DNA of 64,000 bases from Legionella_C dresdenensis (GCF_042649825.1 NZ_JBHSAB010000021.1:1-64000), one strand, 5' to 3'; shown: positions 44,986 through 53,717, counted from the first letter of the stretch. Notes: generated from the letters alone by a model not told the origin. Numbers and translations: made by a program.

Positions 44986-46356
44986 ATGCGGAGCAAATTA
45001 TATTATCAATCAGCAGCCAGCCAGGATACGGTTGCCATTAATCTGATCAGCGCAAGCCACTGGGAGAAAACGTCGGCAGCGCTGAAAGATAATGAGCGCA
45101 ATCAGCTTGCCAATCAACAATTTAAAGCAAAACCAGGCGACCTGGGTGTGATCGCCAATAGTCAAGGTATAATCAGTCAGGTTTATTTGGGTATTGGTAA
45201 CGATAACTACGCCCTGGCGTTGGCCAATGCGGCCAATAAATTACCTCCCGGCAGCTATAGGCTTAAGCAGGCTGTACCAGAGTCTGCTCTGTTAAACTGG
45301 GCGCTTGCTCAATATCGTTACGATCACTATAAGAAAAATGACTCCCAACCGCGTGTTCTGGTACTTAAAGAGAAAGAGCAACAGCAGATTGAATCGCAGG
45401 TTGAAGCGGTTTTTCTGGTTCGCGATTTGATTAACGCCCCAACAAACGCCATGGGGCCGGAACAACTGGCAGCAGCTGCCAAAACGCTTGCTGGTCAATA
45501 CGATGCCCAGTATGAACAGTGGGTAGGGGATGAATTATTAACCGCGAATTATCCCGCAATCCATGCTGTTGGCAGGGCTTCTGCCAGTGCGCCGCGTCTG
45601 ATTAAAATGACTTGGGGCGAGAAAAAACACCCAATTGTTACTTTGGTTGGAAAGGGGGTGTGTTTTGACAGCGGCGGCCTGGATATTAAACCGTCCAGCG
45701 CTATGCGTTTAATGAAAAAAGACATGGGCGGGGCTGCGCATGCCCTTGGGCTGGCAAGCTGGATTATGGCGAATAAACTGCCAGTCCGCCTTGAAGTCCT
45801 GATTCCTGCGGTTGAAAATGCGGTGGGGCCTGATGCCTTTCGTCCAGGCGATATTTTGACCATGCGCAATGGGATGACCGTTGAAATCGACAACACTGAC
45901 GCGGAGGGCCGGTTAGTGTTGGCGGATGCGATTACTAAAGCCGCTGAAAGCAAACCGGATTTAATCATTGATTTTGCTACCCTTACTGGCGCGGCTCGCA
46001 TAGCTGTCGGTACTGAAATAGCGGCTCTGTTCACCAATGATGAAAAACTCGCGGAAAAACTGGCAAAATCAGCGCATGAGTGTGATGATCCAATCTGGCG
46101 CCTGCCCTTATTTGCCGGCTATGATTCCATGCTTGATTCACCAATCGCTGATATGGTTAACTCAAGCGCCTCATCCTATGCTGGCGCGATAACAGCAGCG
46201 TTGTTTTTAAAACGATTTGTTCCTGTAGATACTTCCTGGGCGCATTTTGATATCATGGCCTGGAATGTCAGCAGCAAACCGGGTAAACCGGAGGGCGGCG
46301 AAGCAATGGCTATCAGGGCAATAGCCCGTTATTTACAGAAAACCTACAGCATTTAA
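44986..46356 (+). CDS. M17-family leucyl aminopeptidase
   Basis: The 456-aa protein is a cytosolic two-metal aminopeptidase. The catalytic domain shows VGKGVCFDSGGLDIKP (metal-binding Lys and Asp), MKKDMGGAAH and the signature NTDAEGRLVLADA. The N-terminal macro-like domain is shorter and diverged, which makes it resemble PepB-like M17 members more than PepA. It starts 3 bp after murJ, so the two are co-transcribed; the 5'-nucleotidase gene follows after 9 bp. Confidence 0.93.
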   Translation: MRSKLYYQSAASQDTVAINLISASHWEKTSAALKDNERNQLANQQFKAKPGDLGVIANSQGIISQVYLGIGNDNYALALANAANKLPPGSYRLKQAVPESALLNWALAQYRYDHYKKNDSQPRVLVLKEKEQQQIESQVEAVFLVRDLINAPTNAMGPEQLAAAAKTLAGQYDAQYEQWVGDELLTANYPAIHAVGRASASAPRLIKMTWGEKKHPIVTLVGKGVCFDSGGLDIKPSSAMRLMKKDMGGAAHALGLASWIMANKLPVRLEVLIPAVENAVGPDAFRPGDILTMRNGMTVEIDNTDAEGRLVLADAITKAAESKPDLIIDFATLTGAARIAVGTEIAALFTNDEKLAEKLAKSAHECDDPIWRLPLFAGYDSMLDSPIADMVNSSASSYAGAITAALFLKRFVPVDTSWAHFDIMAWNVSSKPGKPEGGEAMAIRAIARYLQKTYSI

Positions 46357-46365
46357 AGGGACAAC

Positions 46366-47748
46366 ATGGCTAATCAAACAGTATTTGTGAACCGTATTCT
46401 GAATATGAAAAAAATACAGTATATCGGCCTGGATATGGATCATACCCTTATTCGTTATCACACTAAAAATTTTGAAAGCCTGGTTTATCAGCTGGTTATA
46501 GACAGGCTGATTACAACAAAAAATTATCCAGCTGAACTGAAAGCGTTGCATTTTAATTTTAATGATGCAATCCGCGGATTAATTATTGACAGCAAGAATG
46601 GCAATATCCTGAAATTAAGCCGGTATGGCGCTATCCGAATTAGCTATCACGGTACCCGATTGATTAGTTATGCCGAACAGAAAAAGTTTTACCGCAGTAT
46701 TTATGTTGATTTAAAAGACCCGAATTACATGGTGATTGATACCTCGTTCTCAATTGCTTTTTGCGTTTTATACAGCCAATTGGTTGATTTAAAAGATTCA
46801 AATCCTAATGATTTGCCTTCTTACTCGGAAATTGCGGTTGATGTATTAAATTGCGTGGACACAGTGCATTCTGATGGTAGTTTAAAGAGCCATATCGCCG
46901 AGAATCTGGATCACTTTGTCATCAAAGATAAAGCAGTTGTTGAGGGATTGAAGCGTTATATCCGTCATGGCAAAAAAATATTTGTTCTGACAAACTCGGA
47001 GTTTTACTACACCCGACTGCTATTGGATTATGCAATTAACCCGTTTCTCAAAGAGGGAGAAAGCTGGCTTGATCTGTTTGAATATGTCATCACTCTGGCA
47101 AGTAAACCGCGCTTTTTCTATGATACACCGCGTTTTCTGTCAATTGATCCTGAAACCGGCACCATGACAAATACGACAGGTGCGATTACGCCTGGTGTTT
47201 ATCAGGGCGGCTGCGCGCGGAAATTTACTGAAGACTTGCTGATTAGCGGTGACCAGATCCTTTATATTGGCGACCATATCTATGGCGATATCCTGCGTTT
47301 GAAAAAAGATTGTAACTGGCGTACTGCGCTGGTTGTGGAAGAGCTGGGAGAAGAGGTTGCATCGCAGAAAAAGGCGCTGCCTGCTGAAAAGAAAATTATC
47401 GCGGCAATGGATATCAAAAAAGTACTGGAACAGCAGTATATTGATTTATGCACCAAATCGCTTGATGAACAGAGCGATGAGTACTCTGATGAAATCAGTA
47501 ATTACCAGCAGCAAATCAAGATGATTGATGCCCAGATTGCTGGTTTGCTGCAGGAAGAAAGAGATTATTATAATCATCGTTGGGGAAGGGTTTTCCGCGC
47601 TGGGGCGGAAGAGAGCTATTTTGCTTATCAGGTTGATCGCTTTGCCTGTATTTACATGGAAAAGCTGTCCGATTTGCTCGAGCAGTCGCCGATTTCTTAT
47701 TTCCGTGCTCACAGGCGTCTTCTGGCGCATGATTTTGATATGGAATGA
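46366..47748 (+). CDS. HAD-IG cytosolic purine 5'-nucleotidase
   Basis: The 460-aa protein carries HAD motif I GLDMDHTLIRY (nucleophile Asp23, acid Asp25), motif II FVLTNSEFYYT and motif IV LYIGDHIYGDILRLKK. Length and motifs match the IMP/GMP-specific 5'-nucleotidase of Legionella (NT5C2-like), a family largely eukaryotic outside this group. It dephosphorylates purine nucleotides. It is the third gene of murJ-pepA-like-nucleotidase, followed by a 47-aa membrane protein with a good SD. Confidence 0.94.
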   Translation: MANQTVFVNRILNMKKIQYIGLDMDHTLIRYHTKNFESLVYQLVIDRLITTKNYPAELKALHFNFNDAIRGLIIDSKNGNILKLSRYGAIRISYHGTRLISYAEQKKFYRSIYVDLKDPNYMVIDTSFSIAFCVLYSQLVDLKDSNPNDLPSYSEIAVDVLNCVDTVHSDGSLKSHIAENLDHFVIKDKAVVEGLKRYIRHGKKIFVLTNSEFYYTRLLLDYAINPFLKEGESWLDLFEYVITLASKPRFFYDTPRFLSIDPETGTMTNTTGAITPGVYQGGCARKFTEDLLISGDQILYIGDHIYGDILRLKKDCNWRTALVVEELGEEVASQKKALPAEKKIIAAMDIKKVLEQQYIDLCTKSLDEQSDEYSDEISNYQQQIKMIDAQIAGLLQEERDYYNHRWGRVFRAGAEESYFAYQVDRFACIYMEKLSDLLEQSPISYFRAHRRLLAHDFDME

Positions 47749-47770
47749 GTTTCTGAAAGGGGAGTGCCAG

Positions 47771-47914
47771 ATGTCTATGTTTGAAAAATTTAAAAAATTT
47801 TATCGTTCCTCTGCAGAAAACAGAATCCAGACTCATGTATTTCTGGCTTTTCTGGTTATTCCGGTCGTTGGCATGCTTCTTCTTTATCTATTTGTACTCT
47901 ATTTTTGGTTATAG
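47771..47914 (+). CDS. small single-pass membrane protein, 47 aa
   Basis: The start has an excellent SD (AAGGGGAG, six bases upstream) 22 bp after the nucleotidase stop. The protein has a basic amphipathic N-terminus (MSMFEKFKKFYRSSAENRIQ) and one transmembrane helix (VFLAFLVIPVVGMLLLYLFV) with an aromatic end. I do not recognise the family. It lies at the end of the murJ operon and may be a bona fide small protein. Confidence 0.65.
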   Translation: MSMFEKFKKFYRSSAENRIQTHVFLAFLVIPVVGMLLLYLFVLYFWL

Positions 47915-47920
47915 AATTTA

Positions 47921-48127
47921 AAGTAGTCTTGATGCAGCGAATTGTAATCAAAGTATCTATTGCGCTTTTAGGCACTGATGCCTTGCAAGTTCAGAGCGGG
48001 TAAACCCTTTCCTTTAAAGTCTTTTTGCAAACACGCATGAAGTCATCCTGACGCTCCCAGATGCCATCCCTTGGCATCTGAGGGTTTGCAAAAGTCTTTA
48101 AAGGAAAGAGTTTACTGAGAGACTGGT
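47921..48127. repeat. composite repeat: GATGCAGCG unit and CCTTTAAAG hairpin
   Basis: AAGTAGTCTTGATGCAGCG (47921) begins the same unit as at 10171, and GCCTTGCAAGTTCAGAGC is also conserved. Here the hairpin arms (AAACCCTTTCCTTTAAAG at about 48002 and CTTTAAAGGAAAGAGTTT at about 48099) are separated by an inserted segment. That insert carries its own nested palindrome (TTTGCAAA...TTTGCAAA and CAGATGCC...GGCATCTG). It occupies most of the gene-free 47915-48232. Confidence 0.7.
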
Positions 48128-48190
48128 AATGTGCTTGCTCTGATTTTAACGCATGGATAAAATTAAATAATACTCTTTTTTGTTCTTTTA

Positions 48191-48199
48191 TGATACAAT
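48191..48199 (+). promoter_or_regulatory. extended -10 promoter of the 48233 gene
   Basis: TGATACAAT fits the extended TGnTATAAT consensus with one mismatch, 34 bases before the ATG. The -35 is weak. Confidence 0.5.
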
Positions 48200-48232
48200 A
48201 TGCCGTAAAGATTTCATAATCAGAGGTGGTAT

Positions 48233-50257
48233 ATGTCCCAGGTTAAAGCAGATATTCAGCAATTGTTAACGCTTTTAAAAGCGGCGAAGGCACCATGTAA
48301 ATATCAGGATCAGGCTGAGGAGCTATTAAAAAGTAAGCCAGAAGCAACTCATGCTGATGATAGGGTATTAAAAAGTTTGTTACAAAATGAACTGGCCGAG
48401 AATGCTACTCATATATTTGCTGAGCAACTGGTAACCATATTATCCTCTTCTACGTGCGCCGAAGAGTTTCTTCCTTTTTTTAAGCTTTATCCGGCAGACA
48501 AATTAAATAAGCTCTTTGAACATAATCTTTTTAAACAGGGTTTGAAAGGTTCTGGTCTGTTTAATCAATTCTTTGATTATATTTATAAAATTATTAACAT
48601 CACGCAATTTACTCAGCTTATTGCTCAAACACACGGCTTCATTCATAACAGTGTGAAGGATTATCTTCAGAGCAAGAAAAACGTTCTTGTGAAGTCGGAA
48701 GACTTTATAGCGTTCTTACAAGCTCTTGAGCAAAAAAATAAACTCTATATTATCCATTTATTAATAGACGGTAACAATGCAGCCCAATTGCTTTCATTAC
48801 TTAATGAGGACGAGAAAAAAGTTTTTGATTATAAAACATTAATTTCTATTATGATAATAAATGACCGCAATAGGAATATTATTGTTGAGCTGGAGAAGGT
48901 AGTTGGGTTAATGCCGCCAGATAATCGTGAACATGTTAAACAACAAATTTTCACACATCTTAAGAATAACTATGGTCATTATTCTAAAAATTATAGTGAT
49001 GCTCTTATTGCCCTTTTAAAGCACTTCCCAACAAATGATATTTTTTTATTCACTTTGGAAGCTACAAACCGATTAGATAGCCATACACGCCGCATCTTTG
49101 AAAGCCTGCCATTTGCCGACTTGTTCTTGCCGGCAAACCTGGAACTGCCTCAGTATCGACAACTTCCTGCGGCAGCGCTAGCTTTTTATCTGGAACAAAT
49201 TACGGAGCCAGAAGTGTTAAAATGGATTGTGTTCTTTAAAGATAGGAATAGTGAGTGCTTATTGGATATTTTAGCAAAACGACCGCGTTCTCTGCGTTAT
49301 CTGCCTCTGTTCACTAAACGCTTGCCCGAATTGGAGCAAGAGCAGCAATGGGATGTTAATTCCAAGGTCAAAGCTGGCCTTGACTCAATATTATCACAGA
49401 ACAATCTTATGGACACTGATCCTCAATGTGTGGTTGAATTGTTCAAGTTACTGCCTGTTGATGAGCGTTATCCTGTTTTTGCTGAAAATCCCCAGCTTCT
49501 TCAGACAGTAGGTAGCAGCGGTGAGGCTTTTTTTAAGCAAATTGCCGAACTGTTACCCCGGAAATCAATAGTAAATTTTGTAAATCAACCCTATAGAGCA
49601 TACGACTGCACCTATGAGACAACCTTATCTGCTCGTCTTCCACAACATGCCATTGCCTATTTGCCGCCTGTTTTAACGCCAGACACGATATTAATCATGC
49701 GAAAAGGTATGTGTAAGGATTTTGATACGGCAAAAATGAACTTAGGGGTTCTGGCTGCCAAGGCGCCTTATCAGCGTTCAATACAAATGCTAAAAAATGT
49801 GTCACAAAGGGCAGACAAGAATCAATTTCATGAAATAATGAAAAAATTGGCTGGTATAAACACTCTCATTAATGCCGATCATGTGCGGAAGGTTATTGAA
49901 GCCGTTGATCCAGAATTACTGCCCAAAGCAGTTGCGGGTTTGAGTAATTCTAAAGAGCAGCTCATGGCTGATTTAGAAGCTTATAAGGTAAATAGAGAAC
50001 AGCGTACATCGAAAGAATATTACTGTGCGCCATTCAGCCGATTTTTTGGCGGTTATAGTAAAACAGAAAAATTTGCTGTGGTAGATAAAATTATCAAACG
50101 CTGTAACGGTGAAGCGGTTGGGTTTACATATTTAGACAAGGCTATCGCGTTAGAGGGTGATTTAGGGATTACTATCAAACCCTATTTAGGTAATAAATCG
50201 CTTATTGAATTCTTAAACGAATTACCAATTCAACAAAACCTGGTAGCGCCTCAATAA
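48233..50257 (+). CDS. large helical protein with effector-like C-terminal module, 674 aa
   Basis: I do not recognise a named family. The protein is almost entirely helical and polar, without signal or membrane segments. It has TPR/HEAT-like spacing of Leu-rich helices (CAEEFLPFFKLYPADKLNKLF, repeated-looking 'LP..AIAYLPP', 'LPADERYPVFAENPQLL' blocks). The C-terminal about 90 residues include LEAYKVNRE, FSRFFGGYSKTEKFAVVDKI. This resembles the FFTGH.NRHH helical module of the ankyrin-family giants in this window and a motif I associate with Legionella effector C-termini. SD AGAGG is present. An effector role is inferred. Confidence 0.8.
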   Translation: MSQVKADIQQLLTLLKAAKAPCKYQDQAEELLKSKPEATHADDRVLKSLLQNELAENATHIFAEQLVTILSSSTCAEEFLPFFKLYPADKLNKLFEHNLFKQGLKGSGLFNQFFDYIYKIINITQFTQLIAQTHGFIHNSVKDYLQSKKNVLVKSEDFIAFLQALEQKNKLYIIHLLIDGNNAAQLLSLLNEDEKKVFDYKTLISIMIINDRNRNIIVELEKVVGLMPPDNREHVKQQIFTHLKNNYGHYSKNYSDALIALLKHFPTNDIFLFTLEATNRLDSHTRRIFESLPFADLFLPANLELPQYRQLPAAALAFYLEQITEPEVLKWIVFFKDRNSECLLDILAKRPRSLRYLPLFTKRLPELEQEQQWDVNSKVKAGLDSILSQNNLMDTDPQCVVELFKLLPVDERYPVFAENPQLLQTVGSSGEAFFKQIAELLPRKSIVNFVNQPYRAYDCTYETTLSARLPQHAIAYLPPVLTPDTILIMRKGMCKDFDTAKMNLGVLAAKAPYQRSIQMLKNVSQRADKNQFHEIMKKLAGINTLINADHVRKVIEAVDPELLPKAVAGLSNSKEQLMADLEAYKVNREQRTSKEYYCAPFSRFFGGYSKTEKFAVVDKIIKRCNGEAVGFTYLDKAIALEGDLGITIKPYLGNKSLIEFLNELPIQQNLVAPQ

Positions 50258-50263
50258 ACATAT

Positions 50264-50466
50264 GTTGGGCTATAAAAAGCCCATAACCATCAAGCTAAGC
50301 CCCGATTCCTACGTGCCGCGGCTTGTCCGCGGCATCCATTGGATACTAAATCGCGCACTCTGTATCATGGATACCGCGGACAAGCCGCGGTACGTAGTGA
50401 ATTGGTTTAGTATAAAAATACACAAAACTCCTTAGCTTGACGGCCATGGGCTATAAAAAGCCCAAC
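50264..50466. repeat. MITE variant with the same termini but a different core
   Basis: The ends (50264-50299 and 50431-50466) match the 34-bp inverted termini of the element at 85-352, with a two-base AA insertion in the GTAAAG loop. The core is unrelated: a long palindrome built on CCGCGGCTTGTCCGCGG and its complement. A remnant of that core (GCCGCGGACAAGCCGCGG) occurs alone at about 54262-54282. It fills the intergenic region 50258-50527. Confidence 0.8.
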
Positions 50467-50489
50467 CTACATCAAAAATCGGATTTTTA

Positions 50490-50498
50490 TGCTATATT
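50490..50498 (+). promoter_or_regulatory. extended -10 promoter of the Asp-box protein gene
   Basis: TGCTATATT is an extended -10, 30 bases before the ATG. No strong -35 is visible. Confidence 0.45.
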
Positions 50499-50527
50499 TC
50501 TGATTATACAACAAAAAGGGAATTTAT

Positions 50528-52066
50528 ATGCGTATAGATCGGATCCTTCCATTTTCAATTCTTGTTTGTACCGGAATAAACGCCAGTAGTGTTTGGGCTG
50601 CTAGTAATACGCCTGAATCCTTTATTGCTCCGGCTACTTTAATTACTTCCGGCTATTTTGTTAATACCATGTTCAGCCTGGTTCCGTTGATCGTCGTAAG
50701 CTCTGATGATGGTACTACCTGGAGTTATCCCTCGGATGTTTACAGTTCGGCGTTACCCGTTAATTTTAGTTATGGTTATCTCAATAATGGCACTGCCAGT
50801 ACAGGTAATACCTTTGTAGCGACTGGCTATTATAGCGATGGAACTGTAGAGCGGCCTTTAATGGCGCTTAGCCTGGATAAAGGAATTACCTGGAGTTACC
50901 CAGGCGATATTACAAGCTCGGCATTACCGGCTGATTTTGATTCCGGGTATTTCAGTGGTCCGTCTGCTTGTAGCGGCAGTGCTTGTATTGCGACAGGTTA
51001 CTATATTTCAAATACTACGATGTCTTCTTATCCATTATTGGCTTTAACACAGGATAGCGGAGCGACCTGGAGTTATCCGGCAGCTATCTATACACCAGCC
51101 AATTTACCGCCTGCAATGACAGCGGGTAACTTAAGCGGTGGAGCAGGTTGCAGCGGTAATACCTGCATTGCAGCAGGTTATTTTGATAATGGTTTAACTT
51201 CGTATCCGTTATTAGCAGTTAGCCTTGATAGCGGCAGCAACTGGAGCTATCCAGCTTCGATCACGTCCAGCGGCTTGCCTGCCCCATTCTCTTACGGCTA
51301 TTTTTCCGGTGGGGCAGATTGTTCTGGCAGTAATTGTATTGCTGCAGGAATGTACAGCGATGGCATATCAACTTATCCATTATTGGCAGCAAGCCAGGAT
51401 AGTGGAAATACCTGGAGTTATGCGGCTGATGTTTCTTCAACGTCATTGCCTGTACCTTTCGTTTATGGCGGTTTTAACGGCGGAGCCAGTTGCAGTGGAA
51501 ATACCTGTATCGCCACAGGCTATTATGATGATGGTACAGTGATCTTGCCATTACTGGCATTAAGCCAGGATGGGGGTGTTACCTGGACTTACCCAACGGA
51601 TATTCGTACTGCATTGCCGTCACCGTTTAATTATGGCTTTTTTGGTAAGGGAGCAAGTTGCAGTGGGAGTGTCTGCATTGCAGGCGGCACATACAATGAC
51701 GGCATTCAGAACAGGCCGTTGCTGGCGCTCAGTCAGGATGGCGGCGTGAGCTGGAGTTATCCAGCGGCTATTAGCTCAGGTGCGTTACCATCGCCTTTTA
51801 ATTACGGTTATCTGATAGGCGGCGCACAATGCCAAGGATTGATTTGTACCGCAAGTGGCTATTATAGTAATGGCTTGACCGAATTACCGTTGCTAGCGTT
51901 AAGTCAGGATGGTGGAACAACCTGGTCTTATCCTGCGGCCATAACTTCATCGTTACCAGTCTCTTATCTCTCAGCTTATTTTCTTGGCGGTAGCAGCGTC
52001 AGCAGTATTCTGTCAGATGGAATACGGGCCCTCACTCGGTTATCGACAATCCCATCAATAAATTAA
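50528..52066 (+). CDS. secreted Asp-box (BNR-like) beta-propeller protein, 512 aa
   Basis: A signal peptide (MRIDRILPFSILVCTGINAS, cleavage near VWA/AS) is followed by eight copies of a 55-60-residue repeat. Each contains an Asp-box S.D.G.TWSYPA and most contain a CSGNTCIATGYY block with a Cys pair. Asp boxes mark beta-propeller blades in sialidases and related glycosidases. The catalytic Arg triad of sialidases is not evident, so an adhesin- or lectin-like role is as likely. Repeats are Tyr/Gly/Ser-rich and quite similar to each other, suggesting recent internal duplication. SD AAAGGGAA is well placed. The gene is monocistronic between two repeat elements. Confidence 0.88.
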   Translation: MRIDRILPFSILVCTGINASSVWAASNTPESFIAPATLITSGYFVNTMFSLVPLIVVSSDDGTTWSYPSDVYSSALPVNFSYGYLNNGTASTGNTFVATGYYSDGTVERPLMALSLDKGITWSYPGDITSSALPADFDSGYFSGPSACSGSACIATGYYISNTTMSSYPLLALTQDSGATWSYPAAIYTPANLPPAMTAGNLSGGAGCSGNTCIAAGYFDNGLTSYPLLAVSLDSGSNWSYPASITSSGLPAPFSYGYFSGGADCSGSNCIAAGMYSDGISTYPLLAASQDSGNTWSYAADVSSTSLPVPFVYGGFNGGASCSGNTCIATGYYDDGTVILPLLALSQDGGVTWTYPTDIRTALPSPFNYGFFGKGASCSGSVCIAGGTYNDGIQNRPLLALSQDGGVSWSYPAAISSGALPSPFNYGYLIGGAQCQGLICTASGYYSNGLTELPLLALSQDGGTTWSYPAAITSSLPVSYLSAYFLGGSSVSSILSDGIRALTRLSTIPSIN

Positions 52067-52070
52067 ACAC

Positions 52071-52214
52071 AAAGTAGCCTTGATGCAGCGCAGCGTAATC
52101 AAGGTTATTCCTGTGTAGAAATAGAGTGTTGGGCTTTACAGCCCAACCTACGCTGGTTATTAAAATTTTTGGTGAAAAAACCTTGATTACGCTGCGCTGC
52201 ATCAAGGCTACTTT
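52071..52214. repeat. inverted pair of GATGCAGCG repeats around a GTTGGGCT hairpin
   Basis: AAAGTAGCCTTGATGCAGCG (52071-52109) and its reverse complement (52179-52214) flank GTTGGGCTTTACAGCCCAAC (52128-52147). This combines two repeat families of the window into one palindrome directly after the Asp-box gene. Confidence 0.75.
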
Positions 52215-52240
52215 ATTCTAAAAAATAATTTAAAAATCTA

Positions 52241-52267
52241 TTGATAAAACTTACAAATTGTTATATT
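52241..52267 (+). promoter_or_regulatory. promoter of the 52295 gene
   Basis: TTGATA (52241-52246) is followed after 15 bases by TATATT (52262-52267), which is preceded by TGT to give an extended -10. Confidence 0.5.
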
Positions 52268-52294
52268 TCTTGACTATGAGTAAGGAGTATATTT

Positions 52295-52990
52295 ATGTGT
52301 AAGTTGTATTTTTGGTTTGCTCCAACATCGTTATCTTCGCTGCCACTGTTAATCTTGGATGACCACTTCAAACCTGTGCAAAATTTTTCTGGAATTTATG
52401 CTTTTATTTTGTATCAAAATTCTTTTCAAAAGGAAACAAAATTAGCACTGCAACCGTTTGTTGATTATTATAGTAATCACTCTGGTTTAAGTCAGTTATT
52501 TTTAACGTTTAAAAAGAATTATCTGAAAAAATATACAGAAGGTGAGGGATCCGCTTTTTTTGAGGAAAATAATATCAGAAAAAAAATTGCTGATATGGAA
52601 AAACCGGTAGGAGGCGGACAAATTATTTTCTGTAACAATCAGGTGGTATGCTGGGATCTTAAGAGCAGGGCTTATTCATGTTGTGAGTCATCGCCTTGCA
52701 ACGCACATAATCCCGAAACGCTGAAAGCTTTCGTGTCTTCAATAGGCTTGCCAGTAAACCGTTATATTAATTTAGAAGCTGCTGAACTTTTTGATCAACG
52801 ATTAAATGAGTATTTTGATAAGCAAGGCAAGTTTGTCATTCGTTCCGAAATTCAGTCAGAAGATTTGCAACAGTCAACAGTTACAATTGAAGCACTGGCA
52901 AATAAAATTTCCAGTTCATTTGGATTGTCCTTGCTTTTTGAACTGGAAAAAAAGGAAATAAAACCTTCGATCTCAATTGATTGCTATTAA
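52295..52990 (+). CDS. hypothetical protein, 231 aa
   Basis: AAGGAG is well placed before the ATG, so this is a convincing gene, but I do not recognise it. Features: MCKLYFWFAPTSL N-terminus without a clear cleavage site, a Cys cluster in VVCWDLKSRAYSCCESSPC (about 121-139), and a helical C-terminus (EALANKISSSFGLSLLFEL). The AT-rich composition matches other accessory genes here. Its stop overlaps the convergent 46-aa gene by 4 bp. Confidence 0.75.
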   Translation: MCKLYFWFAPTSLSSLPLLILDDHFKPVQNFSGIYAFILYQNSFQKETKLALQPFVDYYSNHSGLSQLFLTFKKNYLKKYTEGEGSAFFEENNIRKKIADMEKPVGGGQIIFCNNQVVCWDLKSRAYSCCESSPCNAHNPETLKAFVSSIGLPVNRYINLEAAELFDQRLNEYFDKQGKFVIRSEIQSEDLQQSTVTIEALANKISSSFGLSLLFELEKKEIKPSISIDCY

Positions 52991-53127
52991 TAATTTGCTG
53001 GTGGATCGCTTGCAGGGAAGCTATCTTTTAATGTGTCATCAATTTTCTTTTCCTTGCTGGAAACGCTTTCATTTTCCTTTTTATTTTTCATTGATTTATT
53101 TCTTAATTTTTTATCTCTGTTTTTCAT
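52987..53127 (-). CDS. small conserved-type protein with SFPASDPP motif, 46 aa
   Basis: A textbook SD (AAAGGAG) lies eight bases before the ATG at 53127. The protein is Lys-rich and disordered in its first 28 residues, then ends DDTLKDSFPASDPPANY. The ESFPASDPP-like tail occurs in many short bacterial proteins of unknown function. It is divergent from the DUF2383 gene at 53251, and such genes are often stress-related; that association is inference. Confidence 0.75.
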   Translation of the reverse strand: MKNRDKKLRNKSMKNKKENESVSSKEKKIDDTLKDSFPASDPPANY

Positions 53128-53196
53128 GATAATTCTCCTTTAAATTTACCAAATATTTTTCTCTTTTTTTAAGTATAACAAAAGTATTTTATTGCG

Positions 53197-53205
53197 TGTT
53201 ATAAA
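53197..53205 (+). promoter_or_regulatory. extended -10 promoter of the DUF2383 gene
   Basis: TGTTATAAA fits TGnTATAAT with one mismatch, 46 bases before the ATG at 53251. Confidence 0.5.
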
Positions 53206-53250
53206 AACATGATGTATTCTAAAATTTCACAAACCTCCAGGAGGAATAAA

Positions 53251-53712
53251 ATGACTACATTTGTTGGAAATCAAGAACAATTTCATGATGCACTTTATGA
53301 GCTTTGTGAGTTAGATTACGATGCGGCTGAGGCGTATGAAGCAGCGATAAATCGCATTAATAATGAATATTATAAAACCCGTTTGGCTGCCTTTAAGCAA
53401 GATCATTTACGTCATATCGAAGAGATTACCAATTTACTGGAAAGGCACAATCTAAAAGCTCCGGCAGGACCAGGTCCCAAGCAAATTCTGACTGAAGGAA
53501 AAGTTGTTTTTGCCAATATTTTTGGCGACAGCGCAATCCTGAAAGCCATGCTTTCTAACGAAATTGATACCAATATCGCCTATGAGCGCCTTAATAACCG
53601 CCAGGATAAATGGATAGACGCTGAGGATATCCTGTTACGCGGCCTGCATGATGAGAAACGCCATAAAGCCTGGATTGAAGAAGCGTTAAGACAAGAAGAA
53701 ATTGTTGATTAA
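53251..53712 (+). CDS. ferritin-like DUF2383 (PA2169-type) protein, 153 aa
   Basis: The ATG is fixed by AGGAGG six bases upstream; a longer frame from 53209 is unlikely. The sequence is a four-helix bundle: DALYELCELDYDAAEAYEAAI, RLAAFKQDHLRHIEEI with candidate iron ligands Glu, His and Glu, KAMLSNEIDTNIAYERL, and LLRGLHDEKRHKAWIEEAL. This matches the PA2169/DUF2383 ferritin-like family. Function in stress or metal handling is inferred. It lies opposite a small SFPASDPP gene. Confidence 0.85.
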   Translation: MTTFVGNQEQFHDALYELCELDYDAAEAYEAAINRINNEYYKTRLAAFKQDHLRHIEEITNLLERHNLKAPAGPGPKQILTEGKVVFANIFGDSAILKAMLSNEIDTNIAYERLNNRQDKWIDAEDILLRGLHDEKRHKAWIEEALRQEEIVD

Positions 53713-53717
53713 AAAGT

